A DNA stretch of 64,000 bases from contig NC_088103.1 of NCBI RefSeq assembly GCF_036370855.1, positions 37,055,904 through 37,119,903 of the forward strand. The letters are read 5' to 3'. A program made the translations under genes and the position numbers. The notes beneath the pieces are model-generated. The model ran no database searches. It worked only from the letters and a program-made list of their open reading frames with translations, and had not been told where the DNA came from. This document shows positions 12,649 through 27,100 of this stretch, one piece after another. Each line of letters opens with the position of its first letter. Position 1 is the stretch's first letter. The stretch is from Dromaius novaehollandiae. Taxonomy: Eukaryota > Chordata > Aves > Casuariiformes > Dromaiidae.

Positions 12649-14859
12649 AAGTATAACTTTATTTTTACATTTCCTTTTGCAGTTTTGGGTGAAGTTCCAT
12701 TTTTGCTTGCACACCAAATGGCTCTGGCATGGCTGCACTGCAGTTAATATTTGCTCTTTGGGGACTTCTGAAAATCCTGTATAACTTTATCCCCCTGCCC
12801 CTCAACATATTCATCTATATTTGTGCTTCCAGGCCAGTTTAACAATGTGTTTGATCTGCACATTTCGGCTTAGTCTGAGTTTTACAGATGACACTAAGTT
12901 CATATTGCTGATGATTTCAGAAGGAGCCACGAGCACTTTGAGAGAAAGGGAATTTGTCCGGGTACAGTCTTTGTGTTCAGCGCTGTCGGGACTCCGCTCT
13001 GTGTTAACCTGTCTGCAGTCGGACTGCAGCCTTTTTGTTTCCGTTGCGCTTTCGTTGTGGGATTGCTCCTGCGCTCACGGATCAATAGCGCCTTTGTACC
13101 CTGCCTCCTTGCCCAGGTGCTCCCCTTTATTTAATGCCAGCTAAAATGTTTTAAACAAAACACAGAGACCCAGCCCACTTGCACTGGTTGGTTAGGTGCT
13201 GTGAATTAGTTGGCAGGTTTTAATCCAGTAAAGCCTGGTTAACACTGTCCTTGTGCGGTAAGCTGATTATGATAAATAGTCATGCTGTGTCTTAGCAGAT
13301 GCCTGAAATCAGATCAACCAAATGCAGTTAGACTGGCCAGGCAACTTTTTTCTTTTTCTTTTTAGCTCGCACAGTGGTAACACTGCATTGGCTTTGCTGA
13401 GAGGTCTAGTTAGGATGCAGTGATGGCAACTGGCTGCCGTCCACCCGCCAAGGTCTGCTGAGATTAGAGGAGCTTCTGGAGGAACGCTGCGAGCTCACGT
13501 GAACCCTTGGCAGCTGCTGGCTCTCTGTCGCTTTGGCAGCAGCCGTCGTGCATCCCTGGCTGAGGAAGAAATCAGGGGACAGCGGAGAGCAAGACGCGTG
13601 AGAACCGGCAGAGGAGGCAGCTGCAGTGAGCTGAGATTCGTTCTTGCCGCCACCAGTGGCAATACTCCCTCCATCCATGTGCATGAGACCAGGGGCCAGC
13701 AGGGTAGTTTGCCCTGGATCTTCCTGTTTTGCAAGCTCAAGGAAGCCTCTGGCTTCCTAGATAGCAACACATGGTGAGATGGTGAGGGACCCTGTGTCAG
13801 CTTTTGCTGTGAGCCCTGGGAATTGCTGTATGTGTGCACATGCGCAGGAGACAGGTCAGGATGCAAACCCTTCCAGTGTGTTGGCAGATCCTAGCAAATG
13901 GGGGGAGTCAGAGGTATTTGGGAGTCCAGGGCTGAAATTCTTCCCTGGGCCCTCTAAAAACTTTCTTGGAGCTTTCTGGGTTGGGTTATCTTGCCTCTCT
14001 GTCCTTTCTAGTTCAGATCAGTGTGAGACAGTATTTTCTGCAGTTTCCTGGAGAGTGATCTGGAAGACACCAGGCCTGCAGGGAGGTTTTCCAGTCCCGA
14101 GTGGGGGTTTGTAGCAAGTATTTCAGCATTTCATGGCTGAATACCGGCTCTGTTGAGCAGTGTGGAGAATAAAGCTCCCATTTAGAATATTGCTGCTGCC
14201 TAAGAGGCTTTAGGGATTGTTAAAACTCTTGTGTCTCAGGAAATAGTCTGTCTTCATCTGTTGCCAATTAGAGCCACGGGGCAACGCTGAGGCCTAGGGT
14301 GAGGGTTTGCGGCTTGCTCATGTCACTGCCCGCTGTCGGGGGGGTGCGTGGGGGGGACGTAAGAGCACAAAAGGGAATTAAGCCCCCTGCTGCAAGGAAA
14401 AGTGGAGGGGGAGGAGGCCAGGCCTGCCAAGGCCCAGCAGCAGCCATGGCGAAATGGGGATGTGGAGACAGCACCCAGTGCCGTTGCTCTTGGCCCTGGT
14501 CTGAATTAGGGCTTTGCCTGCTTTTGCTGAAGTTGTAGCCGCCCCTAGTTGCCTCTCATCCCTGCTGGTGTTTGAGCAGCCACAGAGATGGCAGCGACGC
14601 AGCCCCTGCGGGAGCTGCAGCCCCTCGGGGGGTCCCCGGGGCACCCCAGGTCGACCGTCCCGGAAGTCCCTCAAGCCCTTGACGTACGGACAAAATTTCG
14701 CCAACTCCTGGCTGTTTTCTGTCCTTCCATGATTTAGATGATGGAAGTGTGAGAAAACCCACTTTTGGCCATGAGGCCAAAAGGAGAGGGAAAGGACTGA
14801 ACTTTCATCTCGCTTTCTAGGTCTGTTTGCCACAGAGGGTGTAAAACAGTCTTGAAACA

Positions 14860-15290
14860 GGACGGCGGCAGGCTGGAAAGTGAAACGAGGCCGTGTTTCT
14901 CCTCGAGTGCCCTGCCGGCGCGCGGGAACCGGCCGGGAGCCCGGGGCCTGCCTCTGCAGCACTGCGCGGGGGTCCCCGAGGCACAGGCCCCTGGCAGGGC
15001 GGGCGCAGGGAGACTGGCTTGTGTCTGGGGTTTCGAACGGCTGGCAGTGTCGTTGTTTCTGCCCAGCCTAGCCCCCCGGTTTAGGTGCTCAGCCTTTGGG
15101 AGCGGCAGCCCGAGCTGCTGCGAGCGGTGGGCAGAGTCTGGCGGAGGACCGCTGCCCTGCGGCCCGTCCTAGCGCAGGCGCCGGGCGAGGGCTGTGCACG
15201 TGGGAGAGGCGGGGGTCGGCGTGGGGTGCCCACGAGCCCCCGCGCCTGGCACACTGCGAGCCGCCGGTGTGGGCTCACTTCCTCCCACTA
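14860..15290. other. Isolated CpG-rich patch in intergenic DNA
   Basis: About 430 bases are markedly GC-rich and full of CG dinucleotides (for example 'ccggcgcgcgggaaccggcc' at 14917-14936). CpG-poor sequence flanks it on both sides. There is no open frame with a recognisable product, no clear TATA box and no obvious downstream exon. It could be an orphan CpG island, meaning an enhancer or a non-coding RNA promoter. The boundaries are by eye. Confidence 0.5.
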
Positions 15291-18200
15291 CACAGCAGAC
15301 GGCAGGGTTCGGTTTCTGAAGCCTTTCATTAACTAAATCCTGCAGTGTTTGCACAGCGCTGACCTAAATTAGCATTAAGCTCTCCCGGAGTGCCTCTGAA
15401 TGCATTATTAGCTTGTGGATACAACTGCCTAGAAACCAGGTACCACAGCAGCTTGTTGACTTTGCTTTGTTGTTCATTTTAGATGCTGAGTTCGAAAGAC
15501 AACCTGTGGCTTTGTTCTTCCAGCTTCTGTTGACTTACCACATTCTTCCCGCTCCAGGCGCCCGTGTTGTTTCCACCTCTCCTAAGTCCATCTTGATCTA
15601 TCAGTCTTCAGGTGACAGCCTTGGCCTCTGCCAGACAGCTTCCCACTCGGCCAAAACTGTCCCTCCTCTGCAGCCGCTCATCTGCCCCGTCACGTCTGGT
15701 TTCAGGGTCAGGTCCCCAGTTCAGCTCCCCTGGGTGCTATTCAGCTAATAAGTGTTGACTCTTGTGGTTTCACTCCCCTGATTTTCTTAGCTCTTTACAA
15801 AATTAGGACACGCACAAACCTAGACCATCAGTGAAGTCTGCAGGCTGCCCTTACCGGTTTAAGAGGTGTTCTGGAGAGCTAGCAGTGCAATGCCAGGGGT
15901 CCCAATACATCTCATTTCTGCATGTAGTTTTGTGAGGAAGAGCCTTTTGGAGGGACATGGCCTTTATAGTGCTCCTCAGCTCCTTTTCTTCCACTCTGCC
16001 ATTTCTGCTGTGTTTTACAGAAGAGGGGATGGACAGGGAGAGAATCTATGAACCAGGGAGGATACCTAATGCCAGACATCAGGGCACTAATCTTTCTAAG
16101 GTGCATCTGAATAAAAACATCCTCTCATGCTGTGCAGCCTGTGAAGTCTACAGCGGGTTTTTGTAGAGCCCTAAATGGAAGTAGACTCAGGAAGTCCTCA
16201 CAGACAACCTGGCCTAAAGGGTCCTGTTACTTCTTGCCCTTGTTTCTAGGTATGTCTGTGGAAGATCAGTAGCTGGTGGAGAAACTGGCAGTGGAGAATC
16301 ACGCACACAACAGAAGAAATACAAATCTCAACAAAGCCTGACTCCTGACACAGAAATTACTGAAAGGGGATGTAAGGCCTGCTTGGGTTTTGGGTTCTTT
16401 GGTACTGTGCTTCTCAGCCTAATTGCTCAAATGAGGGTGGAGCTCTTGTCAGATCCAGGAGAGTCCACCACAGGGAGACCAAGGGTGGAAAATGAAGGAT
16501 AGATTAACATTTAAAGAGTGGCAGTGAAAGGTGAAGCTTCCTGCTGACCATTAGAAAATGCAATTAAACTATTTCCTTTCTTCATAACTTTGATGTTGGG
16601 AGGCAAACACTGAAAACCATTTGTTTGTTCCAAAGCCGCTTGGAGCATTACTGAAAGCTGAGGAGGTAAACAATATGCACAGCTTCCTTCTACACTGACA
16701 TGATGTCATATGGATCAGAGCGATCGCCCAAGAATGCTCTGTCTGCACCGTCTCCTGACTAATGCTGACTTTGTTACCACATCTTTTCTCGGTGGAAACA
16801 GGAGCAAACTCCAGAGAGCTGAGGCAGTCTGGCAGTTCATGTTGATAAACAGGCATGGGGACTCTTTCTAGGCCTGTGTTGTGAAAACAAAAACAATGAT
16901 GCACAACCTATTCCTGTGGTGTGTATGTCCTGTATGCACACACGAACAGCCTAGCCCTGCTTGTCTTTTCCCTGCAAGCATGTCCACTGATTCAGCGTGA
17001 CTTCTTAGGCAATAGAGAGCAAGAATTAATTCTCCTTCTGCCTGGAGAGATACAAAGCCCAGTTATGAATGGCTATAGAAGACTCAGTCTATTTCCTGCC
17101 TCTTTTCTCTCTTTTTTTAAGAAGTGCAATCTTATGTCTACAACACTGTCTGGGTACAGATTTGTGTAACAGTAAGAGATACAGCTGTGGGTGTTGATTG
17201 CTCCCAAACCTGCTAATGTTTGTAGGTGTTCTGCATCTCGGTGGGTCAGGGTCAGAAAACGTGGGTGGTGAGTGGGTGTATAATGAAATCACTGCACCCT
17301 CACTCTGCCAGCATGTTGCATCACACTCAAAATTAGACAAACAATTGACTGGCAGAGATGGCTATGGAGCCCAGCTGTTTTACCTGCTGACTAATTTCCC
17401 CTCCTTACACTGCTGCCTGATCCCTGCCATGGACTTTATGCCTAGGTGAGCCCTGTGCCTTGGTCTCAAGGTGGCTTGAATGGCAAGAGGAAGTCCAAAG
17501 CTGGACTTCACATCAAAGCTTTATAGCCATGTTGTTTCAAGGTGAGTGTAACAGCAGCAAGAAACTCTCTAGAATATGTGATGGTATAGAAGAAAAGTGT
17601 GGGTAGCAGGGGATGTTAACGTGTTGGCAGGATTTTCCAGCTCTGTGACGATGAACCACGGATAGCATCACCCATGCTGGGTCCCAGATCCTGCATTCCT
17701 CCTCTTGCCTGACACCCTGATGAAAGCAATGGGAATTGCCATTCGAGATAATGATTGCAGGATCAGCAGGCACATGGCGATTCCCTGCTTTCCTTATCTT
17801 TCTAGGGAGGTTTTTGTCCCTCTCTCTCTGTCTCTTTCCACTGTTTGAAGTGTTTCATTCTGTGCTTGCAAAGTGTAAGAAGCCCCCACTGGAGAGCTGT
17901 AAAATGCATATGGTTCCTGGTAACTACCTAGGCTTATAGGGAAAATGCTCTTCTGCTTCGTTTCCAGCAGTCAAATTGCATTAGAAGAAGCCCAAATCCA
18001 TGTAATGTTTTGCTACTGTTACTTGTAATTTTCCTGTGCTAAGCAATTTCTGGATGGTCTGTAATTAGGAACAGCCTAGGAGGTGGGTTGTGCAGCACTG
18101 AGTGGGAAGGGGATTGAGGAGACCCTCTGCAGTAAGATGTCCCTGAGATCCCCCCATTAACACCTTTGAGACCCCACTGTTGACAAGGCCTCGTACACAT

Positions 18201-20784
18201 CACACACTGAAGAAATCTCATCAAGGGTGTTCTGCTGATTCAAACGTCCACATGATTGCTGCTGCTCCCATTTTTATGCCTTGCTAGGACTTCCAGCAAT
18301 ACAAGCCCTGGATCTCCACAAGAGGACCTCCATGTGCACTGGTTAGCCTCCAGCCTTTCTGCAAGCTGTGGTTTTGGTGATAGCAAGATACTTCCCCTCC
18401 ACACCAGGGCAGCTCTCCCCAGGTACCAGGCACCCTGAGTTTAAGCAAGAAGGGTTGGTGTGCAGAACATATGGCAGGTTGTTTAGAGACAATCCCAGAA
18501 ACAGCCTAGGAGGCTCTGGCAGCTCTTTAAGTAACTTTGAGCACTAGCTGAATAGTGAAATACTTCTTAATTTGCCACAGCAAATTCAAAGGTAATTGAC
18601 GTGTCAGTCTTAGCCTAAATTTGAACATCTGATCAAAGCCACTAGCGTTGGGAGGCCCACACACTGCCGTCCCTCAAGGCCGTGTTTCCTCGCGCTCCTT
18701 GTGCTCAGTGTGTGGCAGGAGAAAGTCACAAGCTTGGCTGCTGACCAGGAGAGCAGACAGGAGCGCGGCGGCCCCGGGCTGGGGTCACGTGCTTCCCTTC
18801 ATGACAGACACAACCTGTGCAGTGCCTTTCATGACAAGCTGGATCCCCCCAGGGAGACTGTCTGCTGAGGAGGGACGAAGGGGGTGGAGCAGTGGAGGTG
18901 TCTTGCTGCAAGAAAGGATGAGTTTGGCACCCAGCCTGGCTGCTCCAGCCTGTCTGATGGGGGAAGTCCAAGGTGAGCCCATGTGATGTCAGCCATGTCC
19001 ACCCTAACCTACTGGTCTTGGGTCTCCTAGGTAAAAGGCACGCTGCTGATCTTTGGGAAGGTGATAGTCAAAGCCAAGTTACCCCTTATTCCCAGCTGCT
19101 GTCTAATGCCTAATTGGAAATGTAAGCATAAACCTGCAAGGGATTTTGTGTGTCTATAGTATGGCAGAGGGAGAGTTTCTCCTACTCAGTTAGGAGAGAA
19201 TTTGCTGAAGGATTTTACCCGGAGTCAGTCTAAAGGGCCAGAAATGAAAAATGATTTCAGCTTCAGTTAATAGCGATTCAAAGTTAACTTGTCCAGGACT
19301 CTCAGTTCAGACCCTGGTAGATATGTGTTTCTGATGCAAAGAGCTCAGATTCAGCTACAGCCTTACTGAAAACCTCAGCAGAGTGCCTGAGGCCAGAACG
19401 AACATGGGGGATTTCTAACTTCTGAAAGAGGTCCTTGCAGTTTAGGGTGAGCTTTGAACTGTTGCTGCTTGTGCAGTGCATGTTATGCGCAGAAATAACT
19501 TTGTTCTCAAGGTCTTGGAAACTACATCCCCATAAAACTTGTAGAAGACAGAAGAAAAACAGCAGGTTTTCTCTTTGTCTTGGTTTTATCTCTGCCACTG
19601 GGCTGACAGGAGACCTATGTATTCCCCCATTTCAAAACTCTTCACACCAAATTCAAAAGAAATAAAGAGAAGTTGGAGAGTGACGTCCCTGCAAGGTCAA
19701 GAGGATCCTAGGTCTGGTGGAACTGTAACTACAGATACTGGTTTAACAGCTGCTAGTATCAAATGGGCTGTAGCCAAGGCAGATATAGAGAGGTACTCAA
19801 CTTTCTTCATTCCCTTTTCTGTGTGGTCTAAGGATCCTACCCCTGCAGCACTCCTACTGCTGTGGTCTTCAGACTGCAGAGCCCTGGGTGTACTGACCAC
19901 AGCAGGTCAAAGGGAACTGCTCTGACCGGGACCTGCCAAGAGTAAATCCTCCATGGTCCTGCCCCTGACAGAGATATGCTGAAGCTGAAAACATGTTTCA
20001 AGTCTATCAGGCCAGCTGCGTGTGCACCCCGTCCTCTGGGTGGCTGCAGTTGCAGTGAGATGAATTCTGGCTGTGTGGTGGCTTCAAGCAGAGACCATCG
20101 TTCCTGCTGTGAGGGCTGGGCAGACCACTGCCCTGCTAGACAAGGTGCGATCCTGCCACTGTGATCAGTGCAGAGCCTCGCCGGGGATCAGGGGGTCTGG
20201 GGGTCTCTGTCGCCAGCCTATCACACAATTGCATCCGATGGCTGTGCTTCCCATTCCCTGTCTTCCTGCCATCTTTTTTCTTCCCTGTTTCTTTTGTGTA
20301 AGCGCTTCAATCTTTATGTGGATTCAGTGTAAAAGGCAAGTATTCCTGTACACCTTTCTTTTTCACTTACTGTTTCAAATATCGGTTGCTTTGATGATAT
20401 GTTACAAGTTTGTCTTTAAAATATTCAGTTACTTTATGGTTGGTGCTGTAAGTATGCAGGAAGATGTCCTTGTCAGCTTTTAAATAGTTATAACTGTAAA
20501 ATAGATGCTTTCCCAGGGGAATTACCAGCTCACCCATTAAAGGATGTGCTGCTTCTGCCTACTCATTTCACAGTGGTAAAAAGGCCAGTCTAAACTATAA
20601 AAACATGGTTTATTTGTAGTTACAATACAGCTAGTTTCTAATATTTTTTGACCATTACGTCTGAACATGGGACAGCCATATGATCCCTGCATTTTCACAT
20701 TATGTATGTGGTTTTGTAGTTTTTAAGGAGGGACAATGTGACTGAGTTATTCCTGAAACAAGCCCATAACTTGTACTTGACTAG
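15291..20784. other. Intergenic DNA, nothing recognised
   Basis: The sequence is of ordinary composition. No splice-flanked conserved frame, RNA gene or repeat that I can name was found. Confidence 0.55.
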
Positions 20785-21125
20785 AGCTTTTTTTTTTTAT
20801 TTGAAGATATCAAGAGAGGGAAACTCCACCACTTCCTTTGGTAGTTTGTTCCAGTGGTTAATTGCTATCGCTACTAAAAATGCGAGTCTCATTTCTCACA
20901 TGAACTTGTCTGACTTTTGCTTTCCAGCACCGCTTTTTTGTTCTGGTGTCCCCCTCTGTGTCCAGCAGAACCAGAGTGAGAGTGCCTCAATCCTCCAAAT
21001 TTCTGTATGCGACTGTAGCTTACTTTATCCAGGAAAGTGGTGGACAAAATACTCCACACCAGCTGGTGAGGAATAACCCTTTTGACTAGAAAGAATTGAC
21101 CTCCACACTCTCCTCCATCTCTGCC
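20785..21125 (-). repeat. CR1-type LINE fragment, antisense
   Basis: Read on the minus strand this matches the conserved 3' part of CR1-type LINEs. On the + strand it shows 'gaaactccaccacttccttt', 'ggtagtttgttccagtggtt' and 'atgaacttgtct', and then, after a gap, 'gtggtggacaaaatactcca' with 'caccagctggtgaggaataa'. The corresponding CR1 antisense pattern is 'gagattccacaacctcccta', 'ggcaatttattccagtgctt', 'ctggacacaatactccagtt'. An internal deletion separates the two matched blocks. The copy is diverged and non-functional. Confidence 0.65.
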
Positions 21126-24100
21126 TCTGATTCTGTGGCCATTTTATGCCTGCAGCTGGTTAAGAGGGAATCCCTTGCTGGAAGAAAGAAACGAAAATAG
21201 AAAAATCCTCAGAAATAGCCACCGTGTAGCTAATCAAGCCGGGATTGCGTCGTTGGGAGGAACCTTTCATAAATCAGGCCCACAGTAACCCATGCCAAGA
21301 GCATCTTTAGTTCTGCAGAATAAGCTGGCTGACAGCATGCTGTACAGACGCAATCCAGTTCTTATGTGGTATAGCAAAAGAAAATGCCTTAATGGGTTTA
21401 ATTATTTTTTTTTTATTTTTATAAAGAAAATTTCAGCTAAAACAACCTTGCAATTAATCATTGCTGTCACCAAAGTCAAAGTCTTACATCAAGTCTGTCT
21501 CCACTTCCATATCTTTTCTTGAATTCTGTGTCAAACTGCATGGAAGAGAATAAAAAATATTAAAGACCAGGGGGAGAGAATTCCCGTATCTCAATGTCTG
21601 TGCTGTGTGGTGATGATCCTGAAACTGCAAGCTGGAGCTATCAGCATTTAACAGCAAGGAAATATCAACACGCAATCACTGTTGACCAGTGCAGCTTGTC
21701 TTCAGAGAAACAGTCGTGTGCTTGGTCACCAGTGTTTGCCACTGCCTTTGAGCATGGGATTCCTCCTCTCTCTCTGCAGGTCCTTGCCTGCATTCACAGG
21801 GGGGTTTGAAGATGTCTCTTCGTTCCTTTCTTGGCTGTCTTGCTCCACAGTGGGAGGCAGCAGTCTGTGAACTAGCCATTTTGAAAGAATAACACACTAT
21901 ATATTGTCCTCTGTAACAGGCAGTGCATCTCCAGCATCAAAGGTAGAGGATCACAGGTGGCTTTTTCAAACATTGAGGCCCCACTTTTACTGTTATGCAC
22001 TATGGAGATATTTGTATGCAGGAGACTAACTTAAATGTCAAGTGAAACACGAGCTGAGTATGTTTGTGCGTGGCCCTGGAGTACCCAGAGCGAGTCTCGT
22101 GCTGATTCATACCATGGGAAACGGAGACGGTCAGAGCAAGACGGCCCCTGCACCTCCCACCTCCTTGCGCTCCCCAAGCTTCCTGCTGAAGGCAGAGTGC
22201 CCCGTTCACTTGTGTTTGCAGCTGATCACCCCCTTTTTAAGGAGAGCCTGATTGCATCAAAATCCAAAATATGTCAAACAGAGAGTGCAGCTGTTGGCCG
22301 CCTCAGGCCAGTTCCTGGCTTCCAGCTCTTCCATGGGTAAAGTTGTGTCTTTGTCCTACTGCGCCTCATGAGGCTGCGCTTCCTGCGGGGAGGGACAATA
22401 CCCGGTTGTTAAGGAATAAGCCGGTAGGGATGCGGCTGAGTGCTCACAGCACCTTCTAGTACCAGCCCTGGGGCCTGATCCAAACTAGTAGAAAGTTGAG
22501 TGCTTAGATTAGGGCAGGATACCTACCTGCAGCTCCTGGTATCCCCACCATCTCTCTGTTGGAGGTTTCTGTCCCTGTAGCAAGAGCAGCAGAAGCAAAT
22601 GCATCTGTCCCTCACCCGATTTTGTTTGTTTGTTTTTACAGCCTGGGTATTATCTTAAAATAGAGCATCTTACAGCAGCCTGGTATGGGTTGCCAGAACC
22701 CACAGGCATACTGTTTTATCTCTTTGAGTTTAAAGCTGCAGCATAGAAAGGGCAAAGTGAGTCTGAAGTGTGAGCTGGTCAAGCTGAGCCCTCTGGGAAA
22801 TGACAGTCTAACCTGTGTCAATCCATGAAATCTCAGAATGGAATTTCTCACCTGTCCCAAACATCTTGTCACTCTGCCCTGGGCAAGGAGGACTTGTAGC
22901 TCTTGGCCCCTGCAATGAATGCTGTGCAGCTCTGGGCCACCCTGACTAGAAAGTCCGGACAGGGAGTGGAAAGGGGGAACAGACACTTAACCTGCCTTTG
23001 AGAACTACTGTGGGATACCTCCAATGTCTTCAGATGCCAAAATGTGCAAATAGTCCTCACGTGGTCACCCCACTGTAGTGAGGGCAGTTTCTCCCTTCCC
23101 TAAACAGATCAGTCGAAAATGCACAGGCAATGCCATTGTGCCGACCAAGACTGAGCCAAGCCATCACAGACCACCACATGGGAAATATGTGCCCAGCTGT
23201 GCCTCTCTGGGGATGTCTCATCCTGCTACTGCGCTTTTGTGGTTATAACTTTCCTCTCCCTTTGTCTTCCCACCAGAAGAAGGAAGTGGACGAAGGGAAT
23301 TCCCAGGGAACTCCATCCACTCCTCATCCCTTGCTGCCTTCCCTTTTTTTCTGTGGGAGTTTGTGTTCAGAGGTGTCACACCACCAGTATGTGTTTCTCA
23401 GTGGAAAACTTACATGCTGTGATGGTATTTGTGGCTGGTTAGCAGTGCACGATGTAGCAGAGGGTACAACTGTGATCCGTGTAGCACAGGTGTAGAAAAG
23501 AGTCCCTGTCACCATGCTAAGTGCAGTGCAAGGCACAGCCACAGAAGCAGGCTGAACAGTATCGCAAATCTGTTTTATTCCTGGGAAAGCTTCAGGAGCT
23601 TGTTACAGGTAGTTTCTGGGGTTTACTAGGATCTAAAAAAAGAGCAGCGGCTTCAGCAGACTGTAGACTCAAGTGGTATGACAGGACTGCCCCAGCTGTG
23701 GGTGCCAGATTTCTCTAATATTGACCTTCCTTGATGGAACAGCTTCAAAAGGCAAAGTTGCCTGGTGTGCCTCTAGGCCCCATGGGTTCAGGTGCCCAAG
23801 ATCTTTTCAGATGAGTCCAAACAAAGATTTTTTTCTCCTTCATGGTCGATAAGAAGCGTACTGTAAACAACTGAAAACCCCCAGTGATTCAGCCAATGGC
23901 ATATGTGTTTGATGTGCAGACTCCCAGAGTAGCACCACTAGGGTCTAAGCAGTGTTGTGTGCGAGATCAGCCTTCGCCGGTGGGAACCTGCCCCTTGGAC
24001 CACACTCCTGCTACGCTGGTGTGACTCTGGTTCTCATGGGGGTCCTGGGAGCATCCTGGGGGTGCATGAAAGGCAACGTGCACACCTGTACCATGCTCCT

Positions 24101-27100
24101 GGAGGAGGATGGTGGTGGGAAGGAGAGCCCAGTGTTGGTCGTGGAGGACCACTTCACCCTTGCCTTCTGAATGGGGCTTCCAGCAGCACTCCCACCTGCC
24201 TGCAGCTGCCCCGCACACTCATCTGTGAATGCCTGTGCTTTAGAAAAAAAGGAAATGGGAGATCTTGTAAATCACAGCTGTCGTCGGACACGCTGCACCT
24301 CAACTCCCGCTCCAGGGTGCTGTGCTGGTGCCTTCGAGTGGGCAGCTCTAGCGATGGGAGAATGACAGGAGCACCACGGCACAAATGTTCTAGCGAGTGA
24401 CAAATTGTTTCCCCGTTCAACCGCAGCCACCTCCCACCCCTCCTCCCCTGTGAGTCGAGGTCTGCCTACACAGATGCTTTGAGACCAGCCTGAATGCCCC
24501 TATTCTTAGTGCGCTGATGGGATGGTGAGTTTGTACTGATGCACACTTTCTTCCCCTCGATTTCCAGATTTTCAGGCATGCAGACCAAGAGCAGCATGAT
24601 GCCGTATGACTGAAGTGCCTGCTCACAACCTATGAATAATAAAGACGGCCAAAGCACATAGCCTGAAGTCAGTGTTTGTAAGAGCTCCAGCACACATTCA
24701 CGCAGCAAGCATCTGTTGGGGTTTGAAAGATGACCACCCCTTGCTGATTTTCAGCCGGAAGTTACTCTCCCACAGCAGAGCTGGAGGAACAGGCGATGCA
24801 ATGTGCTGCAGCCCCCCAGCACAGTGTCCCCCGGCCCAGCTGGGGCTGGCGCAAGGCCGACCTGCCGGCCAAGAGTGCCTCCTTGCACCGGCCGCCCTGG
24901 GAGCGGGAGCCTCTGGCAGAGCAATGTAGTGCGCAGCCAGGCCAGGCTGGAGACCCCTCATGAGCAATCCCCGTCGGAAGGGGCATTTCCAAGACAAAAA
25001 TTGGGAAAGGTTAGGAGAAGGGCCTGGGTTTGATTCGTTTTTGGTTTTGTTGAGCAAAAGAGCCTTAACCAGTCTTGAAATACCCCTTTCACATACGTGC
25101 CCCAGCCTCTTCCACGCTCCCAAGCGCTCAGGGAGGAAGCTGTCGGCAGAGAGGCTGAGCGCGGTGCACTTGAGCTCCAGGGACCAGGGAGGCAGGCACC
25201 CAAGCCCTGTCTACACTCCTATCAGCCAAAGTGTCAGCTGAAGTAGCTGGAGTTACTTGGAAGTAAGCCCATATAGGAACAGCCTCTTTCCCATGTGAGA
25301 CCACCCTTTCCCAGGAGCATGAGCTAAATGAAAGAAGACTTTGACCATACCTACAAGGGTTTGCTGGTATTTCAGTTTATTAGACCACTAGATCTGTACC
25401 AGCAAACCTAGCGGAGAGGCAGTTTCTGATGCAAAAGTTCCCGTGTAACAAACTGGTTTTGCCATATCTACAAAGGAAATGAATTATGTCACTCAACTGG
25501 CTTCTTTCTGCCAGGAGAAAACTGCAGTGAAGACTAATAAGCAGCAGCATTGTATTGGGAAAAGTTTCCAGTACAAATCTGACTTAAGAGAAGCCAAGGA
25601 GCTGCACTGGTTTGACTGTATTTGTTTGATAATAGCAGCATAATTCATCACTTTCAGGTACCGCTGAGATCTCAGATCATGCCCTTCCTGCAGGACAAAG
25701 GTGAGCAAATGCGTGACAGGTCACCATTCAGGGTTTTTTTCCTAACTCTCTCTCAACTATGTTTTTAAGTAAGTGACACTTTCGATATTATTTCAGTTTA
25801 CTCCAGCTTAAAGCTGTTTGTTTGTAGGGGCACCACATGTTACTCTCTAACTTGGACTGCGAACTGCAGCCACTGCTGGGGGAGAAGGCAGCCGTCCCAG
25901 CCGGCACAGTTCGGTGCACAAAGGGAAATCTGTAACAGGCTGGAAGTGACGGGGAAGTTTTGTTTTGTAAAGATGCTCAAGTGGGCTCTGCCATCAGAAG
26001 GATACAAAGTAGAAGCCACATCCTGCCGACTTGGCTAATCCATAAAAGAGCTTTCAGTGTTTTCCCTTGGAGTAAAAGCTTTAAATTTTAATAAGCTGTA
26101 GTGTACTTTCACCGGATGTCATAAGCTGATACAAAGTTTAAATGGGGTTAAGTAAGTGGGAGCCTAGGCGAAACAAACATAAGGGATGTAAATTATTTCT
26201 TCTCTTTTACAAGTTTATTTCCCTAGGATTATTTGGGGGAAAAAAATGATTGTATTTCAAATGATTTTTTTTCTTCTCTGGATGATTCAGATGTCAGTGG
26301 AGGGGGACAGCCCTGGAAGTAACCATAGGGCAACTGGAGCAGAAAGGACAGGCAGTATGTTACATCTATAATGTAATAAATTTTAGGAAAATTACCAAGT
26401 CACACACTTGCATGCCTGAATATGATCCACACAAGCCTATAAAGCAAGGATTTGTAAGAAGACTCCTCGCAAGGTCATGCAGTCCATCACTGGCTGCCGG
26501 GCAGGATCACTTCTGCATAAGTCTTTCTGGCCCGACTTCTGCTCAGCCTCTTCTGGGAGCCCTCAGAGGGCGGAGAAGCAGCGCCTGCCGCGGCAAGCGA
26601 GTCCAGCGCCTGCGGTCGTCACCGCCGAGAAGCTTCCCTGGTGTCGACAGCAGATGTACCTCGCTTCGGTTTGAGCCTGTGACCTCTTGTGTCACCCCTG
26701 GTGAAAGAGAAGGACTGTTTTACCTCCTTCCTCTTTGCTGCTCTTTGCTGTATTTGCAGGCTGTTATCGCTTCAGCCTTCTCTAGACAGCCAGCCCCAGC
26801 CGTTTCCTCTTTCCCCACCGGCCAGTCCCGCTGCTAGGTACACTGCAGCGGACACAAATATTGCACAGAAAAACAGTGATATAACAGTGATATAAAGTGG
26901 TGGTATTCAGAGGACAGATCAAGGCCTAGATCTACTTTTTGTTTGTTTTCTCTTTACAAAGGTTGGCTAAAGCGTTTTTCCGGCATGGGGTGTGTGATGC
27001 CGTGCGCCTAACGGGGTAAGGGGGGGAGCTGCTAGCCTGCGTCAGGACCCGCTCGCAGCCCTGGCTGTGCGGTGCCTGGGGACCCCAAGAGCATGCAGAG

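Larger units (their letters stand above)
8991..14859. other. Intergenic DNA, mostly featureless
   Basis: No gene is recognised. Open frames near 9.38-9.70 kb and 13.4-14.1 kb have no recognisable domain and occur in several overlapping frames. A MIR-like fragment (about 10.37-10.47 kb) and a T-rich TTTTG tract (12.61-12.65 kb) are listed separately. Confidence 0.55.

Noticed and set aside
14378-14962. 194-codon minus-strand frame
   Set aside because: No recognisable domain, overlapping open frames on both strands, and it runs towards a CpG-rich patch that explains the lack of stops.
26650-26900. Possible coding exon in GC-rich intergenic frames near 26.4-26.9 kb
   Set aside because: No domain, no convincing splice pair and competing open frames in other phases.
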